Source: Sorangium aterium (lineage in GTDB: Bacteria; Myxococcota_A; Polyangia; Polyangiales; Polyangiaceae). Taken from it: DNA of 64,000 bases. Made by a program: the position numbers and the translations under genes. The stretch is taken from positions 1,472,811 through 1,536,810 of the forward strand of contig NZ_JAQNDK010000005.1 in the NCBI RefSeq assembly GCF_028368935.1, in the 5' to 3' direction. How positions within the stretch are numbered: position 1 is the stretch's first letter; each line of letters opens with the position of its first letter. Below, piece after piece: positions 11,732 to 23,354 of this stretch. The notes beneath the pieces are model-generated. The model was not told the DNA's origin and did no database searches. It saw nothing but the letters and a program-made list of their open reading frames with translations.

Positions 11732-12030
11732 GCGACGCGAAGAATCGGGAAGAGCTTCCGCCGTTCGGGAGCCCCCCGGAGCTGCCGACGCTCGACTTCT
11801 CGACCTTCGTGCTGTCGATCATCGGCTCCGCGTACGTGCACCTCGGCGACGCGCCCAGCCCTGACGGCAGGGAAGAGCAGAACCTGGTCCTCGCGCATCA
11901 GGACATCGATCTGCTGTCGCTCCTCCAGGAGAAGACGAAGGGGAACCTCTCGGGCGACGAGGAAAGGCTGCTCGAGCAGGCGCTCTACGATCTGCGGATG
12001 CGCTACCTCGAGGTCTCGAAACGATCGTGA
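11728..12030 (+). CDS. DUF1844 family protein
   Basis: 100 aa, GTG start overlapping the upstream stop. The core LDFSTFVLSIIGSAYVHLGD followed by an LLSLLQEKTKGNL helix and LYDLRMRYLEV matches the short DUF1844 family, found in delta-proteobacteria and Bacteroidetes. Biochemical function is not established. It is coupled by another GTGA overlap (12027-12030) to the HtrA-like protease gene, so the three are one operon. Confidence 0.85.
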   Translation: MSDAKNREELPPFGSPPELPTLDFSTFVLSIIGSAYVHLGDAPSPDGREEQNLVLAHQDIDLLSLLQEKTKGNLSGDEERLLEQALYDLRMRYLEVSKRS

Positions 12031-13178
12031 CCGTTGGCGCCAGGGCTCTCTCGTGGGTCCTCCTCGCCTGGCTGGTCGCCTCGTGCAGCAAGGCCTCTCC
12101 TGGCCACTCTTCTAGCGCAAGCAGCTCCACCGTCCCCTCGGGCGCCGTGCCGGTGGCGACCGCGCCGCCGCCTCCGTCGGCGCCGCCTCCTCCTCCGATC
12201 GTCCGCTCCGAGGGCATGCCCGGCTCCTTCGCGCCGCTCGCGCGCAGGGCCGATCCCGCGGTCGCGACGGTCAAGGCGCGCGTCGAGCGGCAGCAGCAAC
12301 CGGGCGGCCGCCGCCGCACGGTCGCCGAGGGGCTCGGCACCGCCTTCGTCTATGATCCGGAGGGCTTCCTGCTGACGAACAACCACGTCATCGAGGGCGC
12401 GACCGACATCCTCGTGAGCTTCGTCGACGGCCGTGACATCAAGGCGACCGTCATCGGCCGCGACAAACACACGGACGTCGCCGTGCTGAAGGTCGAGGAG
12501 AAGGGGCTCCCGTCGCTCCCCCTGGGCGACTCGGACACCATCGAGGTCGGCGACTGGGTGGTCGCGATCGGCAACCCCTTCGGCCTCTCCCACACGGTCT
12601 CGGCGGGCATCCTCTCCGCCAAGGGCCGCACCCGGGACGACGTGAAGGGGCTCGATCCGAGCGGCTACTTCAACTTCCTCCAGACGGACGCGAGCATCAA
12701 CCCCGGCAACTCCGGCGGCCCGCTCCTGAACCTCAAGGGCGAGGTGGTCGGCATCAACGCGGCCGTGCGCGCCAACGCGAACAACATCGGGTTTGCGATC
12801 CCGATCAACATGGTCCGGCAGCTGCTCCCGATGCTGCTGCGTGACGGCAAGATCCGGCGGAGCCAGGTCGGGGTGATCGTCGACGTCCTCAACTCGATCG
12901 AGGCGGGGCGGCTCAAGCGCCCCGATCGAAAGGGGGCGTGGGTGAAGACCGTGGTGGCGGGCGGACCCGCGGACCGGGCTGGCATCGCGCCGGACGACGT
13001 GATCATCGGCTTCGAGGGAAAGACGATTTCCGATCCGAACGAGCTCCGGTGGATGGCGAGCATCGCCGGGGTGAACAAGGTCGTTACGCTCCGCGTCGCG
13101 CGGCTGGAGCGGGTCTTCGATGTCCGCCTCACGCTGGGCGAGCTGCCCGAGCTCAGCGACGAGCCCGATGAGCCGTGA
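12027..13178 (+). CDS. HtrA/DegP-like serine protease lipoprotein with one PDZ domain
   Basis: 383 aa, GTG start. The signal peptide ends in lipobox LVASC (Cys20), followed by a Ser/Pro-rich linker to about residue 60. The trypsin-like domain has the full triad: His120 (TNNHVIEG), Asp150 (HTDVAVLKV) and Ser229 (NPGNSGGPLL). One PDZ domain follows at about 280-375 (GGPADRAGIAPDDVIIGFEG). This resembles DegS in PDZ number but is a lipoprotein rather than transmembrane. Likely role: periplasmic protein quality control. It is the last gene of a coupled three-gene operon, and an ECF sigma/anti-sigma operon follows 113 nt later, which makes an envelope-stress theme plausible but unproven. Confidence 0.93.
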   Translation: MTVGARALSWVLLAWLVASCSKASPGHSSSASSSTVPSGAVPVATAPPPPSAPPPPPIVRSEGMPGSFAPLARRADPAVATVKARVERQQQPGGRRRTVAEGLGTAFVYDPEGFLLTNNHVIEGATDILVSFVDGRDIKATVIGRDKHTDVAVLKVEEKGLPSLPLGDSDTIEVGDWVVAIGNPFGLSHTVSAGILSAKGRTRDDVKGLDPSGYFNFLQTDASINPGNSGGPLLNLKGEVVGINAAVRANANNIGFAIPINMVRQLLPMLLRDGKIRRSQVGVIVDVLNSIEAGRLKRPDRKGAWVKTVVAGGPADRAGIAPDDVIIGFEGKTISDPNELRWMASIAGVNKVVTLRVARLERVFDVRLTLGELPELSDEPDEP

Positions 13179-13291
13179 GCCGGACGTCCGCTGTCTGCCG
13201 CCCGGCACGTCCGCCGGCTGCCGCGCGCCGTGCGTGGCCGCCTGCTCCGCGACCTTCCTCGTCCCCCAGCCTCCTCAGGTAAGCTGATCCC

Positions 13292-14092
13292 GTGGCCATT
13301 GCACCTTCTCACCCGGACGAGCTCGAGCCGGTCGCGCCTCCCGGTGATCCCGGCGAGGGCGATGCGGAAGGCGACGACCTGTCCGCGGAGGGCGACCACC
13401 CCGAAACGAAGCAGCTCCACCCGCGCCTGAATAGCGCTTCCTCCCGTGCGTCCAATCGCGAGGCGCGGCGGCGGGAAGCGGAGGAAGATCGTGAGCTCAT
13501 CGAGCGGGCGCAGAAGGGGGACCAGGCGGCTTTCCGCTCGCTCGTCGAACGGCACCAGCGCAGGGCGTTCGCGATCGCGATGGGGCTCGTCCGCGACGAG
13601 AACGACGCGCGCGAGCTGGTGCAGGACGCCTTCCTCCGGGTCTACAAGGGCCTCGGCTCCTTTCAGGGGGGCTCCTCGTTCTTCACCTGGCTCTACAGGA
13701 TCGTCACGAACCTGGCGATCGACCTCATGCGGAAGCCGGGACGCCGCGACCTCGAGCTCCAGGAGAACCAGGCGGCGGACGAGCAGTCCGATTTCCCGCT
13801 CGTCGCTCGGATCGACGGCGCGGACCCCCTCAACGTCGTCCGGCGCCGGGAGATCGCCGGGCGCATCCAGGCCGCGCTCGACGCGCTGCCGCCCTACCAC
13901 CGAGGCGTGATCCTGATGCGGGAGGTGGAGGGCATGTCGTACGAGGAAATGGCTCAGGCCATGGGGGTCTCGAAGGGGACGATCATGAGCCGCCTGTTCC
14001 ACGCCCGTCAGAAGCTTCAGCGCGCCCTCGCTGACTGTTACGCGGAGGAAGAGGGCAAGGCCCCAGCAGAGGACCCGGAGGAGATCGCGTGA
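13292..14092 (+). CDS. ECF RNA polymerase sigma factor
   Basis: 266 aa, GTG start. Residues 1-75 are an acidic disordered extension. Region 2 spans about 75-150 (NDARELVQDAFLRVYKGLGSF, then FFTWLYRIVTNLAIDLMRK), and region 4 about 190-250 (LPPYHRGVILMREVEGMSYEEMAQAMGVSKGTIMSRLFHARQK region). This is the standard two-domain ECF layout. The next gene, coupled by GTGA (14089-14092), is a membrane anti-sigma factor, so activity is probably controlled by sequestration at the membrane. The signal is unknown; the upstream neighbour is an HtrA-like protease. Confidence 0.95.
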   Translation: MAIAPSHPDELEPVAPPGDPGEGDAEGDDLSAEGDHPETKQLHPRLNSASSRASNREARRREAEEDRELIERAQKGDQAAFRSLVERHQRRAFAIAMGLVRDENDARELVQDAFLRVYKGLGSFQGGSSFFTWLYRIVTNLAIDLMRKPGRRDLELQENQAADEQSDFPLVARIDGADPLNVVRRREIAGRIQAALDALPPYHRGVILMREVEGMSYEEMAQAMGVSKGTIMSRLFHARQKLQRALADCYAEEEGKAPAEDPEEIA

Positions 14093-14814
14093 GCACCGCC
14101 AACAGCAGCAAGGCGAATCACGGGGAAGCGAGCGCCCCGCCGACGGACCTGGAGCTGATGCTCTATGTCGACGGTGAGCTCGATGAGGCTCGCCACCAAC
14201 AGGTGGAGGAGTACGTGCTCCACGACCCGCGCTGCCGAGCGAAGGTCGCAGCGCTCGTCACCGCGGCCGACATGGTCCAGGAGAGCGCGCTGGCCTCCAG
14301 CGCGGCCGACGGCATCGCCGACGGGGTGATGGCGAAGATCTTCGAAGGGCAGAGGGGCGCCGCGCGGGTGGACGGGGGCGCCGTCGCGCCGCCGCTCGCG
14401 GCGTCGCCGTCGGGCCAGCCGCCCCGCGCTCGGGCGCGGCTCCAGGGAGCGCCGGCGAACGACAACTCGCGCGGGATCTTCGCGCTGACGGCGCTCGCCG
14501 TGGCGGCGGCCGCCGCCTTGATGGTGTGGGGCAAGATGGGCGTGGAGGCACCCACCGCGGAGCTGACGACATCGGCGCCCTCCGCGTTGCTCGCCCCGCC
14601 GCCCGAGGCGCCCTCCGCGTTGCTCGCGGCGCCGACGAAGGAGCCGGACGCCGCGCCGAGCTTGGAGGGGGAGGTCGAGCCCGGCGTCGAGATCGCCGCG
14701 GTCGACTTCGGGGCACGCATGGGCACCATCTTTTACGTCCCGCAGGAGGCCGTGGCTTCAGGCCCGACGACCACGGTGGTCTGGCTCTCCGATGACGGTC
14801 CGGGAGGACAGTGA
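14089..14814 (+). CDS. Membrane anti-sigma factor
   Basis: 241 aa, GTG start overlapping the sigma gene stop. The N-terminal part (DLELMLYVDGELDEARHQQVEEYVLHDPRC) resembles the anti-sigma zinc-finger helix bundle, but the canonical H-x3-C-x2-C is not complete: one Cys (HDPRC) is present. One membrane helix lies at about 128-148 (GIFALTALAVAAAAALMVWG). The C-terminal 90 residues are outside, Pro/Ala-rich, ending in a short conserved-looking beta segment. It should hold the upstream sigma factor at the inner membrane until an envelope signal releases it. Confidence 0.85.
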   Translation: MSTANSSKANHGEASAPPTDLELMLYVDGELDEARHQQVEEYVLHDPRCRAKVAALVTAADMVQESALASSAADGIADGVMAKIFEGQRGAARVDGGAVAPPLAASPSGQPPRARARLQGAPANDNSRGIFALTALAVAAAAALMVWGKMGVEAPTAELTTSAPSALLAPPPEAPSALLAAPTKEPDAAPSLEGEVEPGVEIAAVDFGARMGTIFYVPQEAVASGPTTTVVWLSDDGPGGQ

Positions 14815-15332
14815 TGAGATTTCTTGCGAGTGCGATCACCGCGACCATGGTCCTGGCGCTCGGCGTGAGCCCTTCCCCTGCCGTCGCGCAAGAGCAGGCG
14901 CCGGCCCCCCCGCAAGCGGCGCCGTCGGACGCCGAGATCACGTCCGAGATCGTGATCCTCCACGCGACGAACGATGGGAAAGGCATCGACCCGAAGATCG
15001 GCAAGATGCCCGAGCTCGGGAAGCCGCCGTTCTCGGCGTACAACAGCTACAAGCTCCTCGAACGGCTGAAGGTCAGCCTGCAAAAGGGGAAGCCGACAAC
15101 GACGAAGCTGCCGAACGGCAGCGTCCTCATGGTGTCGCTGAAGGACGTGGTGGCCGCGAAGAAGAAGGACGAGCCGAGGCGCTTCGTCGTCAGCGCGAGC
15201 ATCCAGAAGCCCGGTGGCACCACGTTCCTGCCGCTGCTCGAGGTGAACGCCAAGGCCGGCGAGAACTTCTTCGTTGCGGGTCAGCAGCACATGGGCGGCG
15301 TGCTCGTGATCGGCATCAAGGTCGCGCCCTGA
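14814..15332 (+). CDS. Secreted protein of unknown function, third gene of sigma operon
   Basis: 172 aa from the ATG at 14814 (a GTG at 14811 is the other option); the start overlaps the anti-sigma stop. The signal peptide has a probable cleavage at AVAQ (about residue 25), then a short Ala/Pro linker. The mature domain of about 130 aa contains paired beta segments (LPNGSVLMVSLKDVV, RRFVVSASIQ, GEENFFVAGQQHMGGVLVIGIKV-like) and no Cys or catalytic motif. Coupling to the anti-sigma gene suggests it may be a periplasmic sensor or target of the same regulon. I do not recognise a family. Confidence 0.8.
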   Translation: MRFLASAITATMVLALGVSPSPAVAQEQAPAPPQAAPSDAEITSEIVILHATNDGKGIDPKIGKMPELGKPPFSAYNSYKLLERLKVSLQKGKPTTTKLPNGSVLMVSLKDVVAAKKKDEPRRFVVSASIQKPGGTTFLPLLEVNAKAGENFFVAGQQHMGGVLVIGIKVAP

Positions 15333-15353
15333 GCCGAGGGAGCTCGCCCCTGC

Positions 15354-16553
15354 TCAGCGGCGGGCCGAGGACGGCAGCGCGATCGGCAGATCCAGAGAGA
15401 AGACCGTCCCGCGCGGGGCGCGCGCATCCGCGCGGATGCTGCCGCCGTGCGACGCAACGATGTTCCTTACGATGCTCAGGCCTAGCCCGGTGCCGGTTCC
15501 ATCGGTCTTCGTCGTGAAGAAGGGGTCGAAGATCCTCGGCAGGTGCTCGGGCTCGATCCCGTGTCCGTCGTCGCGGATCGTCACCGTGATGTAGCCGTCC
15601 TCCGCCGACATCGCGGTGGCGATGCCGAGGCAGCCGCCGCGCTCGTGCATCGCGTGCGCGGCGTTCGTGAACAGGTTCACGAACACCTGCGTCAGCGGGT
15701 CGATGACGCCGCAAACCGGAGGGATCTCGTCGAAGCATCTCTCGACGGTGACGCCCGTCTGGTCGAGGAGGTGCTCGCAGAAGACGAGCGCGCGCTCGAT
15801 GATGTCGTGGAGCGAGACGGCGCCCGGCTTCTCCGTGGACGGCCGCGCGTAGGCGATCAGGTCGCGCGAGAACCGGCGGATGCGATCCGCCGCGTCGTTG
15901 ATCCTCGCGAGCCGCTCGATGTCCGAGGGGTCGAAGCCGCCGCGCTCGCCCTTGCGGCGCAGGTACTCGGAGTAGGCGAGGATCGAGGTGAGCGGGTTGT
16001 TGAGCTCGTGCACGACGCCTGCGGCCATCTTCCCGAGCGAGGCCAGCTTCTCGGCCTGCATGACCTGAGCGCGCAGCGACTCGTGCGCGCGCGCCTCGCG
16101 GAGCGACGCGCCCAAGGTGAGCACGAGCCGATCGACCAGCGCCTCTACCGGCGCGCTGTCGAGGTACGCGGCGTCGTCGGCCGCGATGTGCATCGTCGAG
16201 CGACCTCCGGGCTCGATGGCCACGACGCGCTCGAAGGCGAACTCCGGGAGGAGCCGCGCCGGATCGCGGACGTCGTCGCGGCGAGCGCGCGGCGAGACCC
16301 GGACGGCCACCTGCGCCCCGGTCGCGCCGGGGATGTAGACGCCGAGCCCGCAGGCCGTGAGCACCTTCGCGGCCGCGCCGAGCAGCGTCGAGGCGCGCTG
16401 CTCGATGGAGGCCGACGGATCCAGCTCGCTCGACGCGATCAGCAGGCTGTCCACCCACTCGAGCGGGATGTCCCGGGTGAGCGGCTTCCGGAGCGTGACG
16501 GGAGCGTCGGACAATGGCTGCTCCCCCAGGCGCTCCGCGGTCTTTCCGCTCAC
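15354..16553 (-). CDS. Soluble sensor histidine kinase (GAF-like, HisKA, HATPase)
   Basis: 399 aa. Residues about 32-155 look GAF-like with no membrane segment. The H-box is AAGVVHELNNPLTS (His182), the N-box NLFTNAAHAM (about 293-302), G1 DDGHGI (328-333), the F-box FDPFFTTK, and G2 GTGTGLGLS (352-360), so it is a complete NtrB-like kinase. Its start overlaps by ATGA (16550-16553) the stop of a REC-GAF-PAS-PAS-HisKA protein that lacks its own ATPase domain. The pair is probably one signalling unit, with this protein the likely ATP-binding partner. It converges on the secreted protein gene with a 21-nt gap. Confidence 0.92.
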   Translation of the reverse strand: MSGKTAERLGEQPLSDAPVTLRKPLTRDIPLEWVDSLLIASSELDPSASIEQRASTLLGAAAKVLTACGLGVYIPGATGAQVAVRVSPRARRDDVRDPARLLPEFAFERVVAIEPGGRSTMHIAADDAAYLDSAPVEALVDRLVLTLGASLREARAHESLRAQVMQAEKLASLGKMAAGVVHELNNPLTSILAYSEYLRRKGERGGFDPSDIERLARINDAADRIRRFSRDLIAYARPSTEKPGAVSLHDIIERALVFCEHLLDQTGVTVERCFDEIPPVCGVIDPLTQVFVNLFTNAAHAMHERGGCLGIATAMSAEDGYITVTIRDDGHGIEPEHLPRIFDPFFTTKTDGTGTGLGLSIVRNIVASHGGSIRADARAPRGTVFSLDLPIALPSSARR

Positions 16554-18571
16554 CCGATCACCCTGTTCGGGTCGTCGCCGCTCGACCGGTCGAGATCGAT
16601 GATCTTCGCGGCGCCGACATAGGATTTCGTCTCATAGCGGGTGATCTTGCCGATCTTGCGGACGATCTCCGCCATCCGCTCGGCTTCGCTGCGGATCGTG
16701 GCTGCGGCCCCCTTGATGGGGGACGCGTCGTCGATCCGACGGCAGATCAGCTCGGCGTAGCCGAGCACGCTGGTGAGCGGCTGGTTCAGCTCGTGCGCGG
16801 CCGCGCCCGCGAGCTCGGCGATGATGGCCTGCTTCTCGCGAGCGCGGAGCTCCTCCTGCGCCTCGGTGAGGCGGGCCTCCATCCGCATCCGCTCCCGCAG
16901 GTCCGTGAAGATGCCGACGGAGCCGACCGGGACGCCGTTCTCGAAGATCAGCGCCGCGGAGAGGTGCACCGGGATCCGCGACCCGTCCCTGGCCAGGACC
17001 TCGGTCCGGTAGCCCTCGAGCCGGCCGGGACCGCCGTGCTCCTTCGCGTGGATGAGCCTCATGATGTGCTCGGCGTTGTGGTCGGGGTAGAGCGCGCGGG
17101 CGTTCATCACGCCGACGACCTCCTTCGCGTCATACCCGTAGATCCGCTCGGCGGCGCGGTTGAAGAGCAGGACGACGCCCTCCATGTCGGCCGAGACGAT
17201 CGCGTCGACCGAGCTGTCGATGACGCGCTCCAGGAACTCCTTGGTCTTGGTGAGCTCCGCCTCGGTGGCGCGCTCCGTGGTGACGTCGCGGAAGCTGACC
17301 AGGACGGCGCCGCTCTCCTCGCGAAGGACGCTGCTGAAGCTGAAGCTCAGGATGAGCCGCTCGTGCTCGCCCCGCCGCACCGTGAAGTCCACCATGTGCG
17401 GGAACGATCCCTTGGCGAAGCCGGCCCGGATCTCCTCGAGGAGAGGGTGCTCGCGCGCGTCGACGAGATCGGCCAGGTTCGCGCGCTCGAGGTCCTCCGC
17501 AGTGCGCCCGGTGATCGCCTGCGCGCGCGGGTTGGAGAAGAGGATGTGGCCGTCAGGATCGACGACGACGATGCCGTCGGCCGTCGAGTAGAAGAAGTCG
17601 GCGTAGCGCTGGAGCGCCTTCAGCCGGCGCTCCGCCTCGAACCGGGCGAAGGTGCTCTGCTGCGTCTGATCGCGGAGCGACTGCAGGATGCGCGCGTTGC
17701 GCAGGGCGATCGCGGTGGCGCTCGCGACCGTGCGGGCCAGCGAGAGCTCGTGAGCGTGGGGGGCCACCGGCTGCCGGCCGCGCAAGAAGAGCACGCCGAG
17801 CGGCTTGTCCTCGAACAGGATCGGCAGGAGCGCCAGCGAGCGGAACGCGTTCTCCGGGAGCTCCGCGCGCACGATGTCGAACAGCGGGTGCGCCTTCGCG
17901 TCGTCGATCACGAGCACGTCACCCGTGCGCATGACGCGCTGGATCTCCGGGTACTTGCCGAGATCGATCGGCAGATCCCGCAGCTCCTTGTCGTCGCTCG
18001 CGGCGACCACGTAGCCGACGTCGCCCGCGTCGCGCACGAGGACGATGCTGCAGCGGTCGACGCGCGCCACCTCGGCGATGCGCCGCACGACGGTGAAGAG
18101 GATGTTCCGGAAGTCGAGCGTCGAGGAGAGCGCCTGCGTGAGCTCGAGGACCACCTTCGCGTCGTGCTCTTTGCGCGCGAGCGCGTCGACGTAGTCCCGG
18201 ATCCGGAGCTGCCCACGGATGCGCGCGATCAGCTCGGCGGGGCGGAACGGCTTGCGGATGAAATCGTCCGCGCCGAGCTCGAAGGCGCGGGCGACCTCCT
18301 CGTCCGCGTCGAGCGCGGTCAGCACGACGACGGGGACGTCCTGCGTCCGAGGGGCGTCCCGCACGGCGCTGAGGACCACGTAGCCGTCAGGGGGCGGCAT
18401 CACGAGGTCGAGCAGCACGAGCGCGGGCACGCTCGCCTTGAGCCAGGCGAGCGCGTCCGCGCCCGAGGTGACCGCGACGGCCTCGATGCCCGCGTCGGCC
18501 AGCGCGTGCAGCAGCATCTGCCGGCTGACGGCGTCGTCGTCCACGACGAGCACAGGATCACGGCGAGGCAC
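16550..18571 (-). CDS. REC-GAF-PAS-PAS-HisKA protein lacking a catalytic ATPase domain
   Basis: 673 aa. The receiver domain comes first (VVDDD at 9-13, phosphoacceptor Asp55 in VLLDLVMPP, Thr85, Lys107 in KPF). A GAF domain follows (about 150-310), then two PAS domains (about 335-450 and 455-570), and a HisKA-type H-box AAAHELNQPLTSVLGY with His593. Only 80 residues follow the His: the second HisKA helix ends and the protein stops, with no N, G1, F or G2 boxes. So it can receive phosphate and carries a phosphorylatable His but cannot bind ATP by itself. The complete kinase encoded next, overlapping by ATGA, may phosphorylate it or heterodimerise with it. Confidence 0.9.
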   Translation of the reverse strand: MPRRDPVLVVDDDAVSRQMLLHALADAGIEAVAVTSGADALAWLKASVPALVLLDLVMPPPDGYVVLSAVRDAPRTQDVPVVVLTALDADEEVARAFELGADDFIRKPFRPAELIARIRGQLRIRDYVDALARKEHDAKVVLELTQALSSTLDFRNILFTVVRRIAEVARVDRCSIVLVRDAGDVGYVVAASDDKELRDLPIDLGKYPEIQRVMRTGDVLVIDDAKAHPLFDIVRAELPENAFRSLALLPILFEDKPLGVLFLRGRQPVAPHAHELSLARTVASATAIALRNARILQSLRDQTQQSTFARFEAERRLKALQRYADFFYSTADGIVVVDPDGHILFSNPRAQAITGRTAEDLERANLADLVDAREHPLLEEIRAGFAKGSFPHMVDFTVRRGEHERLILSFSFSSVLREESGAVLVSFRDVTTERATEAELTKTKEFLERVIDSSVDAIVSADMEGVVLLFNRAAERIYGYDAKEVVGVMNARALYPDHNAEHIMRLIHAKEHGGPGRLEGYRTEVLARDGSRIPVHLSAALIFENGVPVGSVGIFTDLRERMRMEARLTEAQEELRAREKQAIIAELAGAAAHELNQPLTSVLGYAELICRRIDDASPIKGAAATIRSEAERMAEIVRKIGKITRYETKSYVGAAKIIDLDRSSGDDPNRVIG

Positions 18572-18678
18572 ACGCCAAGCTTAGCGACTCCAGGCTGGAG
18601 CGATGAGAGAATTCCGGGCATCGGCGCGGCGTTGCGCGGCGTTGCGCAACGCATTGCGCGGCCCGCGCGGCGCTGGGA

Positions 18679-19701
18679 TCAGGAGAAGAGATCCCCCTGC
18701 TTCGCCGCTGGAGCCGCGATGCCCAGGTGCTCGTAGGCGCGGCGGGTCGCGACCCTTCCGCGCGGCGTGCGGCCGACGAAGCCCTGCTGGAGCAGGAACG
18801 GCTCGTACACGTCCTCGATCGTGTCGCGTGGCTCACTGAGCGCCGCGGCCAGGGTGTCGATGCCCACAGGGCCGCCGTCGTAGTGATCGACGATGACGCG
18901 CAGCAGCCGGCGATCCATCTCGTCGAGGCCGGCCGCGTCGATCTCGAGCCGCTCCGCGGTCTTCCGCGCGATCTCCATCGTGATCGCGCCGTCGCCCAGC
19001 ACCTCGGCGAAGTCGCGGACGCGGCGCAGGAGGCGGTTGGCGACGCGCGGCGTCCCCCGCGCGCGCGCCGCGATCTCGCGCGCTCCGCCGGCGTCGATCG
19101 GCACGTCGAGCAGACCGGCGCTGCGCTGTACGATGCGCTCGAGCTCCTCGACGGGGTAGAAGTCGAGGCGGACGACGTGGCCGAAGCGCGACAGGAGCGG
19201 CGCGGTGAGCAGCCCGGTGCGGGTCGTCGCGCCCACGAGCGTGAAGGGCTTCAGCGCGAGCTGGATCGTCGTCGCGTACGGGCCGTCACCGGTCATGATG
19301 TCGATGTTGAACGACTCGATCGCGGGGTAGAGGCTCTCCTCGACCGCCGGCGTGAGCCGGTGGATCTCGTCGATGAACAGCACGTCGTTGCGCTCCAGCT
19401 TCGTCAGCAGGCCGGCCAGCGCGCCCTTGTGCTCGATCGCCGGCCCGCTCGTGACGTGGAGGGCGACGCCCATCTCGCGGGCGATGATGTGGGCGAGCGT
19501 TGTCTTGCCCAGGCCGGGCGGGCCACAGAACAGCATGTGGTCCAGCGGCTCGCGCCGCCGGCGCGCGGCCTCGACGAAGACCTTGAGGTTCTCCGTGTGC
19601 TTGGCCTGGCCGACGTACTCAGCGAGCGAGGCAGGCCGGAAGAGGCGGTCGAAGCGATCGTCGTCGCCTGTCTCGGCAGGAGAGAGCGCCCGTTCAGGCA
19701 T
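18679..19701 (-). CDS. ruvB: Holliday junction branch migration ATPase RuvB
   Basis: 340 aa, normal length. Domain signs: RuvB N-box ([11 protein letters not shown], about 22-32), Walker [10 protein letters not shown] (60-68), Walker B LFIDEIH (108-114), sensor/arginine-finger region GATTRTGLL, and the C-terminal winged helix ([29 protein letters not shown] region, then [13 protein letters not shown]). RuvB forms hexameric rings that drive branch migration with RuvA. ruvA and ruvC are not adjacent here; the gene lies alone between two sensor-kinase pairs. Confidence 0.97.
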   Translation of the reverse strand: MPERALSPAETGDDDRFDRLFRPASLAEYVGQAKHTENLKVFVEAARRRREPLDHMLFCGPPGLGKTTLAHIIAREMGVALHVTSGPAIEHKGALAGLLTKLERNDVLFIDEIHRLTPAVEESLYPAIESFNIDIMTGDGPYATTIQLALKPFTLVGATTRTGLLTAPLLSRFGHVVRLDFYPVEELERIVQRSAGLLDVPIDAGGAREIAARARGTPRVANRLLRRVRDFAEVLGDGAITMEIARKTAERLEIDAAGLDEMDRRLLRVIVDHYDGGPVGIDTLAAALSEPRDTIEDVYEPFLLQQGFVGRTPRGRVATRRAYEHLGIAAPAAKQGDLFS

Positions 19702-19784
19702 GCCACGGGCGTACCGCGTGCAAGCAGCGAAGGGAAGCGATCCGCGCGGCGGCGGCGCGGGTCGCCTCGGGGCGCTGGGCGAGG

Positions 19785-21700
19785 TCAGCCGAGCGCAGGG
19801 ACAGAGGACAGGCGGGGACGGCGTGGGGGCGGGATGCGCGGCAGACGAGCGCGGCAGAGCGGCCGGCCGTCGGGGGCGCCGTCCACCTCGAGAGAGCCGC
19901 CATGGAGCTCGATCACCGATCGCGCGTGGCTCAGGCCCAGCGTCAGGCCGCGCCCGCGCGCCGTGGTCTGCCGGCTGAACAGGGCCTCGAGCTCGTCCGG
20001 CGGCACGTCGCGGCTGCCGTACTCGATGTCGATGCGGACCTCGTTGTTGAACTCGCCGGCCATCGTCGCCGTGAGGCGCACGAGGCGCGCCGACGGGTCG
20101 GCCGCGCCGGTCCGGAGCGCGTGCGCGACGATGACCGCGATCGCGCGCGTCGCGTACGCTTGATCGACGGGGATCAGCGGCAACGTGTCGCCGACCTCGA
20201 TGACGACCTCGCCGCCGGCGTCGCTCGCGAGCTCGCGCGCCTTGCGGAGCGCGCCCGCGATGAGCCAGCCGACGGACGTCGGCTGGGGCTCGAGCGTGAG
20301 CTGCCCGGCCTCGACGCGGGCGGCGTCGAGGATCGACTCGATGAGGCCGAGGAGCTCCCGGCCGCGCGTCGCGATGAGCTCCAGGCTCTCGCGCTGCGCG
20401 GGGGTCAGATCCTCCTGGCCCACGAGCTCGGCGAACCCGAGGATGGCGTTCAGCGGGCTCTTGAGGTCGTGGCTCACGCTCGCGAACAGGAGGCCGCGCA
20501 TGCGCTGCGCCGCCTCGCGGGCCTCGAGCGCGCGCTCCTGCGCCGCGGCGAAGACGCGGAAGCGCTCGGCGAGGTCCTCGATGGCGTGCCCGAGCCGGGC
20601 GACGACGGCGAACCGGGCGGGGCGCGCGATCTGGGTGGCGCCACGGAGCACGCTGTCCGTGCCGAGCAAGCGCACCTGCTTCGTGGCGTGCACGAGATCG
20701 GCAGCGAGGACGCGGCCGAACAGGTTGCCGAGCGCGCCGGCGACCAGCACCGCGAGCAGCGCGACGAGCGCGCCCCAGATCGCGGCGGAGGGCTCGAGGT
20801 CGGCGGAGAACCGGGTGTTGACGCAGCCGTAGTCGAGCGGCGTGATCACGGCGATCTGCCCGTCGGCTTCGCGGCCGAAGGAGGGCTCCGCGCCCACGCA
20901 GTCGTGCTCCAGGCGCGCGAGGAACCCGAACTCCGCCGCAGAGGACACGACGTCGTTGCGGCCGGCCGCGTCGATGGCCCCGAGCGACGGGTCGAGCGCC
21001 GTGCGCGCGATGAGCCCCGCGGTCGAGCGCCGGCTGCGCTCGATGAACGTCTGGAGGTGCGCGTTCGCGATGAGCACCGCCCCGACGCCGACGAGCAGCA
21101 CCGGCGTGGCGACGGCCAGGAGCAGCTTCGAGGTGACCCGTCGGCGCGGCGTCTGGTAGAGCTCGGCGGTCTCGAGCAAGGCGCCGATCGCCTCGGCCGG
21201 GCTGATCTCGAAGAGGCTGAACGCCGCGGCGCGCGTCAGCACGTAGTGCGGGATCGCGGACGCGCTGAGGATCGTGATCGCGAGGATGAGCAGGCTGACC
21301 GCGCGTCCGTCGTCGAGCTTCTCCGGCCTGATCCCGGGGATCATCATGAGGCTCGAGATCGTCGAGCTCGCCAGCACGAAGCGCAGCGCCAGCGAGGTCG
21401 GGAGCCCGGCGAACCGCTCGAGCTCCTCGTGATCGACGTCGCGCGAGCCGATCACGAGCGAGCGCAGCAGGTTCTGGTGGGTGCGCAGCCGGAGCAGCGT
21501 CAGCAGCGTGGTCGCGCAGATCGCGGCGAGCGCGATCTTGGCGCCGACCGAGAGCACGCTGGCGGCGACGCGCTGCTCCAGGATGAGCAGCTTCGGCGCG
21601 AGCGCCGCGATCGCCCCGAACGCGGCGACGCCGACCAGCGCCTGGCGGACGAGCACGCGCCTCGCGAAGTGGATCGCGTCGTCCCTCATGCGCTCCTCGG

Positions 21701-21704
<4 letters not shown>
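19785..21704 (-). CDS. Membrane histidine kinase with degenerate ATP-binding domain
   Basis: 639 aa from the ATG at 21704, chosen because it overlaps the upstream kinase stop by ATGA (21701-21704). Membrane helices lie at about 22-44, 55-72, 105-123, 136-155, 193-213 and 309-329, with an extracytoplasmic segment around 214-305. A HAMP-like linker precedes the H-box [18 protein letters not shown] (His412). The dimerisation helices are good, but the catalytic part is poor: the N-box Asn is missing ([12 protein letters not shown]) and the G1 DxGxG motif is replaced by [10 protein letters not shown], though a G2-like [12 protein letters not shown] remains. It may be an impaired or pseudo-kinase paired with the complete kinase upstream. 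Confidence 0.85.
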
Positions 21705-23260
<1,556 letters not shown>

Positions 23261-23354
23261 GGCGGAGTCAGGATGCTAGCGCGCTTCGGGCGGCGCACGG
23301 GCTACCTCGGGCGCGCGGAGGGAACTAGCGAGCGAGCGCCCTCGTGAGCGGGCT

